A DNA stretch of 64,000 bases from Bacteroidales bacterium (GTDB lineage: Bacteria; Bacteroidota; Bacteroidia; Bacteroidales; P3): the NCBI GenBank assembly GCA_017469625.1, contig JAFUGA010000001.1, positions 1-64,000 of the forward strand. The letters run 5' to 3'. Positions 53,184-63,085 of this stretch are shown piece after piece (position 1 is the first letter of the stretch; each line of letters opens with the position of its first letter). The notes under the pieces are model-generated. The model was not told the DNA's origin, did no database searches, and saw only the letters and a program-made list of their open reading frames with translations. The position numbers and the translations under genes were made by a program.

Positions 53184-54662
53184 ATGACACTACAAAAAGA
53201 AAATCTTCAAGTTTATAATACTTTAAGCGGTATTAAAGAAGGCTTTAGACCTTTGCATAATGATATGGTAGGTATGTATGTTTGTGGTCCTACAGTGTAT
53301 GGTGAAGGTCATTTGGGACACGCTCGCAGTGCAATAACGTTTGATATTATTTATAGGGTTCTAAAATATATAGGCTATAATGTAAGATATGTTAGAAACT
53401 TTACAGATGTTGGTCATCTTCTTAACGATGCAGATGAGGGAGAAGATAAAGTAGAACAAAAAGCAGCGGTAGAAAACAAAGAACCTCAGGAAGTGGCTCA
53501 ATATTATGAAGCAAAGTATCTTTGGGCTATGGATTTGTTGAATTGTCTTAGACCAAACCTTATGCCTATTGCTTCTGGTCATATTATAGAACAGATAGAT
53601 TTGATAAAGACTCTTATAGAAAAAGGATTGGCTTATGAGAGTGAAGGCAGTGTATATTTTGATGTAGAGAAATATAACGACCAAGTAAAACAATACGGTA
53701 TTCTTTCACATCGTACTTTGGAGGATACCAAAGATAACTCTCGTGCATTGGCAGGACAAAGAGATAAAAAGAATCCTTTTGATTTTGCTCTTTGGAAAAA
53801 AGCCCCAAAAGAACATATTATGAAATGGTCAAGTCCTTGGTCGTTAGGTTTTCCTGGTTGGCACTTGGAGTGTAGTGCTATGGGAAGAAAATATTTGGGA
53901 GAAACATTTGATATACATGGAGGAGGTATGGACTTGATGTTTCCTCACCACGATTGCGAAATAGCACAGAGTGTGGGTGCTTATGGAAAGATGCCTGCTA
54001 AATATTGGTTACACAATAATATGATAACCATAGAGGGTAAGAAAATGGGAAAATCTTACAATAATTTCATAACATTGACAGAAATGTTTGAGGGTTCTCA
54101 TCATTTATTAAAGAAAGCTTACTCTCCTATGACTATACGTTTCTTTATGCTTATGGCTCATTATCGTAGTACTTTGGACTTTTCTAACGATGCTTTGATT
54201 GCAGCCGAAAAAGGTTTGGCTCGTTTGACTGAAGCAAAGAACAAGATACCTACTTTACCGGAAAGCGACAAGACAAGTTTTGATGTAAGGAAAATAATCC
54301 AAGATGCTTTTGATGCAATACTTGATGATTTCAATACACCTATTTGTATTGCCAATCTGTTTGAACTGAGCAAGCATATCAATTCCATAGCTGACAAAAA
54401 AGAATGCATAACTAAAGAAGACAAAGATTTTCTTTTGCAGAACTTTAATGATATTTACGAAAACGTTTTAGGTTTAAAAGATTCTGAAAAAGGAGATGAT
54501 GAACAGATAATCAAAGGTTTGATGTCTTTAATTTTAGATATGCGTAAAAGTGCAAGAGAACAAAAAGACTATGCAACAAGCGATAAAATACGCGATGCTT
54601 TACAAGAATTAAACATAGAGATAAAAGATTCTAAAGAAGGTGTAATATGGAGAATAAAATAA
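53184..54662 (+). CDS. cysS: Cysteinyl-tRNA synthetase
   Basis: Class I synthetase charging tRNA-Cys. The HIGH motif reads HLGHARS with the zinc cysteine in CGPTVYG; other zinc ligands are in LECSAMG and HHDCEIAQ. The KMSKS motif reads KMGKS. At 492 residues it is full length. The start is 2 bases after the permease gene and its end overlaps the glutaminyl cyclase gene by 16 bases. Confidence 0.96.
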   Translation: MTLQKENLQVYNTLSGIKEGFRPLHNDMVGMYVCGPTVYGEGHLGHARSAITFDIIYRVLKYIGYNVRYVRNFTDVGHLLNDADEGEDKVEQKAAVENKEPQEVAQYYEAKYLWAMDLLNCLRPNLMPIASGHIIEQIDLIKTLIEKGLAYESEGSVYFDVEKYNDQVKQYGILSHRTLEDTKDNSRALAGQRDKKNPFDFALWKKAPKEHIMKWSSPWSLGFPGWHLECSAMGRKYLGETFDIHGGGMDLMFPHHDCEIAQSVGAYGKMPAKYWLHNNMITIEGKKMGKSYNNFITLTEMFEGSHHLLKKAYSPMTIRFFMLMAHYRSTLDFSNDALIAAEKGLARLTEAKNKIPTLPESDKTSFDVRKIIQDAFDAILDDFNTPICIANLFELSKHINSIADKKECITKEDKDFLLQNFNDIYENVLGLKDSEKGDDEQIIKGLMSLILDMRKSAREQKDYATSDKIRDALQELNIEIKDSKEGVIWRIK

Positions 54663-55642
54663 TAAAAATATTCTTAGTAATACTTGTTTTATCTACCATA
54701 ATGTCTTCTTGCAAAAAGGAAACAGAAGAAGATGAAACAGGGGTAGATTATAAGAAAGTTGAGATACCTACATTCAGTGCAGACTCTGCTTATAACTATG
54801 TAAAAACTCAATGTGATTTTGGTCCAAGAATACCAGAGAGTGAGGCAGCAGAAAAATGTGGAGATTGGATTATATCTTTCCTTAAAGAGAAAGCAGATAC
54901 TGTTTATGTACAACCATTTTCTGCTACTCTTTGGAATGGAAAACAAGTATCGGGACGAAACATCATAGCCTCTTTTAATCCAAACTCTACTTCAAGGGTT
55001 GTTTTTGCTTCTCATTGGGATTCTCGTATGTGGGCAGATAAAGATGAGAGTGCAGAAAATCATCATAAACCTTTATTGGGTGCAAATGATGGAGCAAGCG
55101 GAGTAGGAGTTTTGATGGAGGTAGCAAGAATTATCAAGGGTAAAACCTTACAACAAGGTTTGGATATTGTTCTTTTTGATTTGGAAGACCAAGGTTCACC
55201 AAGTTGGGCAGATACTGTAGTAGAGGAACAAAACGATTGGTGTTTGGGTTCCCAATATTGGGCAAAGAATCTTCATATTCCTTATTATTCTGCTAAATAT
55301 GGTGTATTGCTTGATATGGTTGGGTACAAGAATTTAAGATTTACAAAAGAACAACAGAGTATGACGTACGCTTCTTCTATTATGAATACGGTTTGGAACA
55401 TAGCAAACGATTTAGGATACTCTAATATTTTTATCAATTCTATGGAAAGCAGTGTTATGGACGACCATGTATGGGTTAACCATTTTGCAAAAATTCCTAT
55501 GATTGATATAGTGCAAAATTCTCCTAAAGGAAGTTTCTTTCCTTATTGGCATACAACAAAAGACAATATAGATTGTATCAGCAAAGAATCTTTATATAAA
55601 GTTGGACATGTTCTTTTAGTTGCTTTTTTTGTAGCAGAATAA
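54647..55642 (+). CDS. M28-family glutaminyl cyclase-like lipoprotein
   Basis: The 331-residue protein has a lipoprotein signal (STIMSSCKK), so it is anchored to a membrane, and an M28 zinc domain: SHWDSRMWAD and LGANDGASGVGVL carry the first ligands, LFDLEDQGSPSW the next. Bacteroidetes glutaminyl-peptide cyclotransferases form pyroglutamate at the N terminus of periplasmic proteins exposed after lipid/signal cleavage; an aminopeptidase is the alternative. It overlaps cysS by 16 bases. Confidence 0.85.
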   Translation: MENKIIKIFLVILVLSTIMSSCKKETEEDETGVDYKKVEIPTFSADSAYNYVKTQCDFGPRIPESEAAEKCGDWIISFLKEKADTVYVQPFSATLWNGKQVSGRNIIASFNPNSTSRVVFASHWDSRMWADKDESAENHHKPLLGANDGASGVGVLMEVARIIKGKTLQQGLDIVLFDLEDQGSPSWADTVVEEQNDWCLGSQYWAKNLHIPYYSAKYGVLLDMVGYKNLRFTKEQQSMTYASSIMNTVWNIANDLGYSNIFINSMESSVMDDHVWVNHFAKIPMIDIVQNSPKGSFFPYWHTTKDNIDCISKESLYKVGHVLLVAFFVAE

Positions 55643-55649
55643 TAGATGT

Positions 55650-56084
55650 ATGAGAAACAAAGTTTTTGCCATATTATTTATTCTTTCAACTGTTTTTCTT
55701 TTCACAAGTTGCAATGATGATTTTGATGAATGGGGATATGTAAATTTCTACATAGACCCAAACAGTACAGAATATTATAATTTGAATGTAGGAAGTAGAG
55801 GTTGGGAATATTTTTATGGAGGAAACAGAGGAGTAATCATATTTAGACAAAGTTATTATGATTTTGTCGCTTACGAACGTACTTGCGTTGTTAAGGATTG
55901 CAAAGGTAGGGTTGAGGTAGATGAATCCACGCATTTGACTATTTTTTGTCCTAAATGCAATGCACAATATATTAGTGTAGATGGCTCTCCTTTGGCAGTA
56001 AAGGGTAATAAGGCTAAAAGAGCTTTGTTTTCTTATTGTGCGCATTACGATGGAGCGAAACTTTTTATCTATAATTGCAACTAA
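55650..56084 (+). CDS. Lipoprotein with four-cysteine Rieske-like domain
   Basis: The 144-residue protein has a lipobox ending at Cys21 (FLFTSCNDD). Later, C79-x4-C84 and C100-P-K-C103 sit in a Rieske-like layout (YERTCVVKDC, FCPKCNAQYISVDGSPL), with GSPL as in Rieske domains. A Rieske protein would have His in one pair; here all four are Cys, more like a rubredoxin or zinc ribbon. Two extra cysteines (C130, C143) follow. The metal is unknown. It sits between the cyclase and lpxK genes. Confidence 0.75.
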   Translation: MRNKVFAILFILSTVFLFTSCNDDFDEWGYVNFYIDPNSTEYYNLNVGSRGWEYFYGGNRGVIIFRQSYYDFVAYERTCVVKDCKGRVEVDESTHLTIFCPKCNAQYISVDGSPLAVKGNKAKRALFSYCAHYDGAKLFIYNCN

Positions 56085-56087
56085 GAA

Positions 56088-57107
56088 ATGTACAAATTTA
56101 TTACCACCATACGCAACTTGCTTTTTGATAAGAACATTATCAAATCTAAAAAATACAAAAAAGTTTTTGTGCTTTGTGTTGGCAATCTACGAGTGGGAGG
56201 AACGGGCAAAACACCTATGGTGGAATATCTTTTGACAAATCTTAAAGATAAATTTCCAACGGCTATTGTAAGTTTGGGCTATAAAAGAAAGACAAAAGGG
56301 CTAAAGGAAATAACGCCACAAGATGATTATCTTTCAGTAGGCGATGAACCTAAACAAATGAGCACTAAGTTCCCAAAGGTAAAGTTTTTTGTAAATAAAG
56401 ATAGAAATGAAGCAATAGATTATATAATAAAACAATATCCTAATATACAATTAGTAATCCTTGATGATGCATACCAATATCGCAAAACCACACCTACAAA
56501 AACTATATTGCTTACAGAATATTCTCGTCCATTTTTTGAAGATAAATTATTACCCTATGGTCGTTTGAGAGAAAGACAAAAAGAAAAAAGAAGAGCCGAC
56601 TATATAGTTGTAACCAAATCACCAAACTTTGTTTTAGAAAACGGAAACTTTATTTTAGAACAGCGAAACAAAGAAACAGAAAATTTAAACAAAGAGATAC
56701 GACAAAGAATAAACGTTATAAAAAAAGGTATAGATATTTTGCCTTATCAAAAATTATATTTCTCTACTATAAAATATAGCGACAGTCTTTTGAAACTAAA
56801 GAAAAAAAATATCTTACTTGTAACTGGTATAGACAATCCTCGTCCTTTGGAAAATTATTTGCATAGTTTTTGCAATGTGAAAAAGGTGTTGAAATATCCA
56901 GACCATTATAATTATTTGGATAAAGATATTCTGCACATAAAAAAACTATCTAAGAAGTATTCTGCTTTGATAGTAACAACTCAGAAAGATGCACAAAGAT
57001 TGCAAAACAGAGGTATAGATTTTTATGTACAAGATATAGAAATACAAATTGATAATAACTTTATAAAAGATATAGAAGATGACATTAGAAAACATTTTAG
57101 AGGCTAA
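56088..57107 (+). CDS. lpxK: Tetraacyldisaccharide 4'-kinase LpxK with an in-frame repeat insertion
   Basis: LpxK phosphorylates lipid A precursor at the inner membrane. The P-loop is GNLRVGGTGKTPMVE, and LVILDDAYQYRK follows. RRADYIVVTKSP and PYQKLYFSTIKY are conserved. Between them lie 39 residues, of which I recall about 18 in Bacteroides relatives. The extra part (residues about 180-203) is encoded by a copy of the 21-bp lattice repeat (56627-56694). The enzyme otherwise looks intact. Its 3' end overlaps punA by 29 bases. Confidence 0.9.
   Translation: MYKFITTIRNLLFDKNIIKSKKYKKVFVLCVGNLRVGGTGKTPMVEYLLTNLKDKFPTAIVSLGYKRKTKGLKEITPQDDYLSVGDEPKQMSTKFPKVKFFVNKDRNEAIDYIIKQYPNIQLVILDDAYQYRKTTPTKTILLTEYSRPFFEDKLLPYGRLRERQKEKRRADYIVVTKSPNFVLENGNFILEQRNKETENLNKEIRQRINVIKKGIDILPYQKLYFSTIKYSDSLLKLKKKNILLVTGIDNPRPLENYLHSFCNVKKVLKYPDHYNYLDKDILHIKKLSKKYSALIVTTQKDAQRLQNRGIDFYVQDIEIQIDNNFIKDIEDDIRKHFRG
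56624..56697. repeat. 21-bp-lattice repeat copy inside lpxK (4 sites)
   Basis: CTTTG at 56627, CTTTA at 56648, CAAAG at 56669 and CAAAG at 56690, all exactly 21 bp apart, the register of the intergenic arrays. It is in frame and adds about 21 residues (63 bp). Spacer words match the arrays (TTTTAGAA, AAATTTAA). Confidence 0.75.
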
Positions 57108-57894
57108 ACAGTATTTAGAAAAAATAGTACAAGTTAAACCCGAAATAGCAATAATACTTGGTAGTGGATTATCTCCTTTGGCAGATAGATTAGAAGATTC
57201 TATAACCATACCATACAAAGATATACCACATTTTCCTGTTTCTACAGTTAAAGGTCATAAAGGCAATTTGATAGTAGGAAAAATAAAGAATAAATATGTT
57301 CTTTGTATGCAGGGACGTTTTCATTATTATGAAGGATATACAATGCAACAAGTTACTTTTCCTATAAGAGTTATGCAGATGTTAGGAATAAAAACACTAA
57401 TAGTAACAAATGCTGCTGGAGGAGTAAATAAAAGTTTTAAAGCAGGGGATATTATGTTGATAACAGACCATATCTCACGTATGCCAAATCCTCTTATAGG
57501 ACCGAACGAAGAAACTTTGGGTGAAAGATTTCCTTCTATGACTAATATCTATGATAAAAATCTTAGACAACTTGCTTTAGAGTTTGCTCAAAATAATAAC
57601 ATTACTTTGAAACAAGGAATCTATGTAGGCAATACAGGACCAAGCTTTGAAACAGATGCAGAGTACATAATGTTTAGACAATTGGGTATTTCTGCTGTGG
57701 GAATGAGTACTGTACCAGAAGTAATCGTAGCAGCACATGCAAAAATGAAAGTTTTAGGTTTTTCTGTTATCTCAAATGTATTTAATGAAGATATACTACA
57801 AGAACCAACCCACGAAGAAGTTTTAGAAAACGTTAGTTTGGCAAATGTAAAACTTATAGAAATATTAGAAGGTGTAATTCCTAAAATAGATTAA
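57079..57894 (+). CDS. punA: Purine-nucleoside phosphorylase
   Basis: Type I trimeric PNP, splitting inosine or guanosine with phosphate. GSGLSPLADRL binds phosphate, GRFHYYEGY and TNAAGGVN are active-site strands, GPSFETDAEY and GMSTVPEVIVAAHA follow. At 271 residues it is normal. It overlaps lpxK by 29 bases. With deoC it can feed deoxyribose phosphate into central metabolism. Confidence 0.95.
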   Translation: MTLENILEAKQYLEKIVQVKPEIAIILGSGLSPLADRLEDSITIPYKDIPHFPVSTVKGHKGNLIVGKIKNKYVLCMQGRFHYYEGYTMQQVTFPIRVMQMLGIKTLIVTNAAGGVNKSFKAGDIMLITDHISRMPNPLIGPNEETLGERFPSMTNIYDKNLRQLALEFAQNNNITLKQGIYVGNTGPSFETDAEYIMFRQLGISAVGMSTVPEVIVAAHAKMKVLGFSVISNVFNEDILQEPTHEEVLENVSLANVKLIEILEGVIPKID

Positions 57895-57943
57895 AATGTA
57901 TTCTATTCTGGAAAACGAAAATAATATCTTGTTTTATTGATTA

Positions 57944-57975
57944 TTTGGTATTTAGATATTTTATTTATATCTTTG
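57944..57975 (+). promoter_or_regulatory. Full promoter of the M6 protease gene
   Basis: TTTG at 57944-57947 (-33) and TATCTTTG at 57968-57975 (-7), with 20 bases between. Confidence 0.75.
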
Positions 57976-58008
57976 CAACTCGTTTTTGAAAAAAATAAAT
58001 ATATTGAT

Positions 58009-61000
58009 ATGAGAAAATTATTTGTAATACTGTTCTTCACAGTTTTGTTCGCAATGCAGACTACTCAAGCGGTAGTTGCGTATCCTTATCCTGTTAATGT
58101 ATCTCAGTCAGATGGCACTGTGCTTACCCTTGTTATGAAAGGAGATGAGCGAGTTGCTTGGGCTAAAACTATGGATAATTATACTCTTATGAGAGATAAA
58201 AATTCCAACTTTGTTTATGCTATGTCTGATGGAAGAGGTGGTATGATTCCTTCTTCATTTATAGCACACAATGTAGGAGAAAGAACTACAGAAGAGTTGA
58301 ACTTTTTGGCTACAATAGACAGAAACCTTTTCTATTCTTCAGAGCAGGTTAGTATAATGAAACAATATTGGGAAGTAACAGAAGATGTTCGCAATAAAGT
58401 AGAGTTATACAGAGAGATGAATGACGATGTGGTAACTTATAAGATAATCGTTATTTTGATGTCTTTCAATGATTATGCTTTTACTACACCAGCGGAAGAG
58501 ATAGAAGAGTTATTCAATCAAGTAGGTTATTCTAAAAATGGTCATCAAGGCAGTGTACACGATTATTTCCTTGCCTCTACTTTTGGAAAACTCAACGTGC
58601 AGGCTACAGTTGTAGGTCCTTATACAGCAGCTAACAGTATACAATATTATGGTGAGAATTATGAAAACACTCACACTGATATGCACTCAAGAACTTTGAT
58701 TACAGAAGCCGTACAGTTTGCAGATGAAGATGTAGATTTTTCAGAATTTGCCAACGGAGGAAATACTGTACCTTGCGTTTATGTTCTTTATGCTGGTTAT
58801 GCTGAAAGCAGTGGTAACGAAGCCTACACTATTTGGCCACACCAAGGACAACTATTTTCTCCATATTACGTAGACGGGGTTCAAGTAAGAACTTATAGTT
58901 GTTCTTCTGAATTTGGAGGAACGTCTGCGTATAGCCAACCTTTAACCATTGGCACTATATGCCACGAATTTTCTCACGCTTTAGGACAACCAGACTATTA
59001 CGATACAGATTATGAATCAAATGGTTCTTGTTTTGTTCCTGAAAGTTGGGATATTATGTCCAGTGGAAACTATAACAACAATGGCAAATGCCCTCCTTTA
59101 TGGTCTGCTATGGAAAGAACAGTTGGTTCATTCATCACTTTAGAGGATATAAACCAACCAGGAACTTACACCCTACCTCCTTTGCATTCATCAAATAAAG
59201 CCTATAAAATATCTTTCCCAAATAGTTCTGAATATTTTATTTTAGAAAACAGACAACAAGTAGGTTGGGACACTTATACTTCTGGTCATGGCATGCTTGT
59301 TTTCAGAGTAAATCCTACTGTATCTGGTTGGTTAAATAATCAAGTAAATGCTGTGCAGGGTTCAGAAGGTTATCTTCTAATTTCTGCAAATAATTCTAAC
59401 TATGTAGGTGGAGGAAATCCTTTCCCAGGAACAAGTTCTAAAACTTCTTTTACAGACGAAACCACTCCAAGTTCTCACTCTTCTACAGGAAGTAGTTTAG
59501 GTAAACCTATATATCATATAGCAGAAAACACAAATACGGGAAATATAACTTTCTCTTTTATGGATACTACAAATTATGCAAGAATAATAAACTCGGCAGT
59601 AACTTTCTCTTCAGATACAATAAATATGACTGCAAGCATAGTATCTAACAATTTAACCGTAACATCTAAAGGTTTTTGTTATTCTACTTCTGCATATCCT
59701 ACAATAAACGATAACGTTATAATATCAACTTCTACAGGTAACAATATAGCAAATATCCTAACAACATACGAACCAAACACAACCTATTATATAAGGGCGT
59801 TTGTAACAACAACTAACACCAATTACGGAGAAACCTTTACTATAAAAACTCCTTGCAATTCCTCTTCATTGTTTCCAAATAAAGTTTCTTTTGAAGAAGA
59901 TGAGGAATCATTAGAATGTTGGACTCAAGAATCTACAAACTATGTTGCAAACAAATGGCAATCTGTTACAACTACAGTTTTAGACGGTGGAGTACAAGGT
60001 GCAGCAAGTGGAGAAAAGTTTGCATATATACATTCTTATTACGGCAATTATCCGAACCAACAAACTATGCTCGTTACACCTCCAGCAGATATTACTGTAT
60101 TATCTCAACCAAAATTAGCCTTTGCACATCATCAAAAAGGTATAGGCAATCAAAGAGATTACTTGACTGTTTATTATAAAACTTCTCTTACAGGAGAGTG
60201 GGTTCTTTTGCAGTCTTATACCAACCAAAGTATAGAAACTTGGAAGAGAGATACTATAACCCTACCTGTAAAAAGCAAAACATTATTTATAGGTTTCCAA
60301 TGCAATTTGCGTGGTGGTCATGGTATAGGTATAGACGATGTAGAAATAATAGAATCCAATGTTAATGCTTTCCCTGTTGTAGTTACAAATTCTATAAACA
60401 ACATAACAGATAATTCTGCTAATGCAAGCATTTCTGTTACTTCTACAGGTTATACTCCATTGGAAAGAGTAGGAGTAGTCATCAGCGATACACCTTCACC
60501 AACGATAGACAACCAAGTGTTCATATCAAATACTACAGCAATAGGTTCTCATCAAATAGATTTAACTAACTTACTTCCTTCACAAACATACTACCTAAGA
60601 GCCTTTGCACAAAACCAAGGTTTAGTAAGTTATGGAGATGAAATAGTGTTCTCTACAAAATGCACCCGTATAACAGAATTTCCTTACACACCTTCTTTGA
60701 ACTCTTCTGACACTCTATGTTTTGACAACAAAGGAGGCTGGTATGTAGAAGGCGATTCTTATACTTTTTCTGCAAATGATGCAGGTTATACTTCAAAACT
60801 TATCTTGCCTATTTTGAATTTAGAGAATAGAGATAATATGACTGTTACTTTCTCTTACAAACAATCATCTTCCTCTGTTAATCCTTTAAAAGTCCTATTC
60901 AATAATGGCAACAATGAAACTGAGTGGGAAGAATTGGCAACCTATAACAACGCTGCTACTTCCTATACCACCGTTACAATAAACATACCTACAGATGCTT

Positions 61001-62232
61001 CACACCAATCATCTGTTTCTTACATAGCCTTTGAATCTACAAGCACTATAGGTGGAAAAGTTAATGTAAAGGATATAAACATAAATGCAACCTTACAAGT
61101 ACCTGTTGTTACAACTGTTTCAGTCAATCTTTCTACATACAATTCTGTACAGATGGTAGCAAATGTTTCTTACTCTGGTTTAAGCGATGTAACTGCAAGA
61201 GGTGTTTGTTATTCATCTACCAACAGCACTCCTACATTGGCAGACAATGTTAAAACTTCAGGTTCTGGTATAGGCGATTATACTGTAAATATAACAAACT
61301 TGGATTTACTAACAACATATTATTTACGTGCGTATGCAACCAATGCTTTCGGTACAACATACGGAGAAACCTACATTGTAACTACTTTGTATTATCCTAT
61401 ACAAAACAACGTTATTTCAGAAAGTCAAAACTTATGTGAAGGCTCTGTTCCAGCAAGAATACAGGGAAGTGAACCTTCTGGTGGCGATGAAGAGTTTGAG
61501 TATCTTTGGATTTCTTCTACAGACTCTATCAATTGGGAGCCTTGCAACGAAGGAAGTGTTAATTATCTTCAGTGGTACAACCCAAGACAACTTTTCACAA
61601 CTACATACTATAGAAGAATAATTACTTCTGGTGCAACCATAGATACAAGTAATGCTGTATGTATGCGTATATCTTCTGCTTCTCGTGGTGGTAATGTATT
61701 CGCACAAGTACATACTGCTTTTATGTATGACACTATTGCATTAGAGTTAAGGGCTTATAATGGTGAAATACAATATTGGGAATACAAACGTCCTTACTAT
61801 GATTGGCAGACAGAAGAAAATTCCGAAGGAATATCTTTACTATACACAAAACCTATAAGTGAGGGTTATTGGCACTACAGAGCAGTGGTTAAAAGTGGTG
61901 TTTGTAACAATGCAACTTCTGGAGTAGATAGTGTGTTTGTAAAATACGCAGTTGGTTTAGATGATATTCAAAGCGATACTCCAAAGAATATTCTTCTTAC
62001 TCCAAACCCTTCAGATGGTAATGTAAATCTTGTATGTACTGAGATGAGAGAAAGAAATGTTGAGGTTTCTGTTTCTTCTTTGTCTGGTCAAAAGATAATG
62101 CAAAAAAATATGATACTAAAACAAGGAGATAACGCATTAAACCTTTCAAACCTTGCTACAGGAACATATATCATAATGGTAAAGGGAGATAATATAGATT
62201 GGACAGGCAAACTTATCATAACAAAACGATAA
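58009..62232 (+). CDS. M6-type metalloprotease with T9SS sorting domain
   Basis: Secreted zinc protease of 1407 residues, starting at MRKLFVILFF (58009); an earlier start overlaps the promoter. After the signal peptide and a prodomain, the zinc motif is HEFSHALGQPDYYD. Then three Fn3-like repeats are recognised by TTYYIRAFVTTT, QTYYLRAFAQ and TTYYLRAYATNA, and a MAM/jelly-roll-like segment (FEEDEESLECWT). The end (LLTPNPSDGNVNLVCTE ... GTYIIMVKGD) is a type A T9SS sorting domain. With the C25 enzyme it forms a surface protein-degrading set; T9SS genes are not in the window. Confidence 0.92.
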   Translation: MRKLFVILFFTVLFAMQTTQAVVAYPYPVNVSQSDGTVLTLVMKGDERVAWAKTMDNYTLMRDKNSNFVYAMSDGRGGMIPSSFIAHNVGERTTEELNFLATIDRNLFYSSEQVSIMKQYWEVTEDVRNKVELYREMNDDVVTYKIIVILMSFNDYAFTTPAEEIEELFNQVGYSKNGHQGSVHDYFLASTFGKLNVQATVVGPYTAANSIQYYGENYENTHTDMHSRTLITEAVQFADEDVDFSEFANGGNTVPCVYVLYAGYAESSGNEAYTIWPHQGQLFSPYYVDGVQVRTYSCSSEFGGTSAYSQPLTIGTICHEFSHALGQPDYYDTDYESNGSCFVPESWDIMSSGNYNNNGKCPPLWSAMERTVGSFITLEDINQPGTYTLPPLHSSNKAYKISFPNSSEYFILENRQQVGWDTYTSGHGMLVFRVNPTVSGWLNNQVNAVQGSEGYLLISANNSNYVGGGNPFPGTSSKTSFTDETTPSSHSSTGSSLGKPIYHIAENTNTGNITFSFMDTTNYARIINSAVTFSSDTINMTASIVSNNLTVTSKGFCYSTSAYPTINDNVIISTSTGNNIANILTTYEPNTTYYIRAFVTTTNTNYGETFTIKTPCNSSSLFPNKVSFEEDEESLECWTQESTNYVANKWQSVTTTVLDGGVQGAASGEKFAYIHSYYGNYPNQQTMLVTPPADITVLSQPKLAFAHHQKGIGNQRDYLTVYYKTSLTGEWVLLQSYTNQSIETWKRDTITLPVKSKTLFIGFQCNLRGGHGIGIDDVEIIESNVNAFPVVVTNSINNITDNSANASISVTSTGYTPLERVGVVISDTPSPTIDNQVFISNTTAIGSHQIDLTNLLPSQTYYLRAFAQNQGLVSYGDEIVFSTKCTRITEFPYTPSLNSSDTLCFDNKGGWYVEGDSYTFSANDAGYTSKLILPILNLENRDNMTVTFSYKQSSSSVNPLKVLFNNGNNETEWEELATYNNAATSYTTVTINIPTDASHQSSVSYIAFESTSTIGGKVNVKDININATLQVPVVTTVSVNLSTYNSVQMVANVSYSGLSDVTARGVCYSSTNSTPTLADNVKTSGSGIGDYTVNITNLDLLTTYYLRAYATNAFGTTYGETYIVTTLYYPIQNNVISESQNLCEGSVPARIQGSEPSGGDEEFEYLWISSTDSINWEPCNEGSVNYLQWYNPRQLFTTTYYRRIITSGATIDTSNAVCMRISSASRGGNVFAQVHTAFMYDTIALELRAYNGEIQYWEYKRPYYDWQTEENSEGISLLYTKPISEGYWHYRAVVKSGVCNNATSGVDSVFVKYAVGLDDIQSDTPKNILLTPNPSDGNVNLVCTEMRERNVEVSVSSLSGQKIMQKNMILKQGDNALNLSNLATGTYIIMVKGDNIDWTGKLIITKR

Positions 62233-62233
62233 T

Positions 62234-63079
62234 ATGGATATAGAAATTCTAAAAAATCATATACAACAATCTCTTAAAGAAGATATACAGTCTGGAGATT
62301 ATTCTTCTATCTCTTGCATAGATAATTCTGCACAAAGAAAAGTAAAACTTGTAGCCAAACAAGAAGGAGTACTTTGTGGTATAGATGTTTTCTGTATGGT
62401 GTTTGAACAAGTAGATTCTTCTGTCAATATAGAAAAATATTTCAAAGACGGAGATAAAATCCACTATGGAGATATTTTGTTACGTATAAGTGGAAACGCA
62501 AGAAACCTACTTTCTGCCGAAAGAACAGCACTTAACTACATACAACTTATGTCTGGTATAGCCACTACTACAAATGAATATGTTTCTTTGTTAAAAGGTA
62601 TGCACACCAAGTTGTTAGATACTCGCAAAACAACACCTACTCTTCGTATGATAGAAAAATATTCTGTAAAAATAGGAGGAGGAGAGAATCATCGTTTTGG
62701 TTTGTTTGATATGATTATGTTAAAAGACAATCATATAGATTTTGCAGGAGGAATACAACAAGCAATAACCAAGACAAACCAATTTTTAAAAGACAACAAC
62801 CTACATCTAAAGATAGAGATAGAAGTAAGAGACTTTGAAGAACTAAATCAAGTCCTTGCTACAGGTGGAGTAGATAGAATAATGCTTGACAATTTTTCTG
62901 TAGAGGATTTAAAGAAAGCAGTTGAGATAATAAACCACCGTTACGAAACAGAGGCTTCTGGTGGAATAAATAAAAATACCCTTGTAGAGTATGCTTCTTC
63001 TGGAGTAGATTATATTTCAGTGGGAGCATTGACTCATCATATTTCAGCTTTGGATATAAGTCTTCTTGCCGATGAATAA
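62234..63079 (+). CDS. nadC: Nicotinate-nucleotide pyrophosphorylase (quinolinate phosphoribosyltransferase)
   Basis: NadC turns quinolinate and PRPP into nicotinate mononucleotide. LDTRKTTPTLR, GGGENHRFGLFDMIMLKDNHI and IMLDNFS are the active-site segments, and EASGGINKNTLVEYA follows. Length of 281 is normal. It lies 1 base after the M6 protease stop but the two are functionally unrelated. NadA is at 30 kb. Confidence 0.95.
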   Translation: MDIEILKNHIQQSLKEDIQSGDYSSISCIDNSAQRKVKLVAKQEGVLCGIDVFCMVFEQVDSSVNIEKYFKDGDKIHYGDILLRISGNARNLLSAERTALNYIQLMSGIATTTNEYVSLLKGMHTKLLDTRKTTPTLRMIEKYSVKIGGGENHRFGLFDMIMLKDNHIDFAGGIQQAITKTNQFLKDNNLHLKIEIEVRDFEELNQVLATGGVDRIMLDNFSVEDLKKAVEIINHRYETEASGGINKNTLVEYASSGVDYISVGALTHHISALDISLLADE

Positions 63080-63085
63080 AACTAT

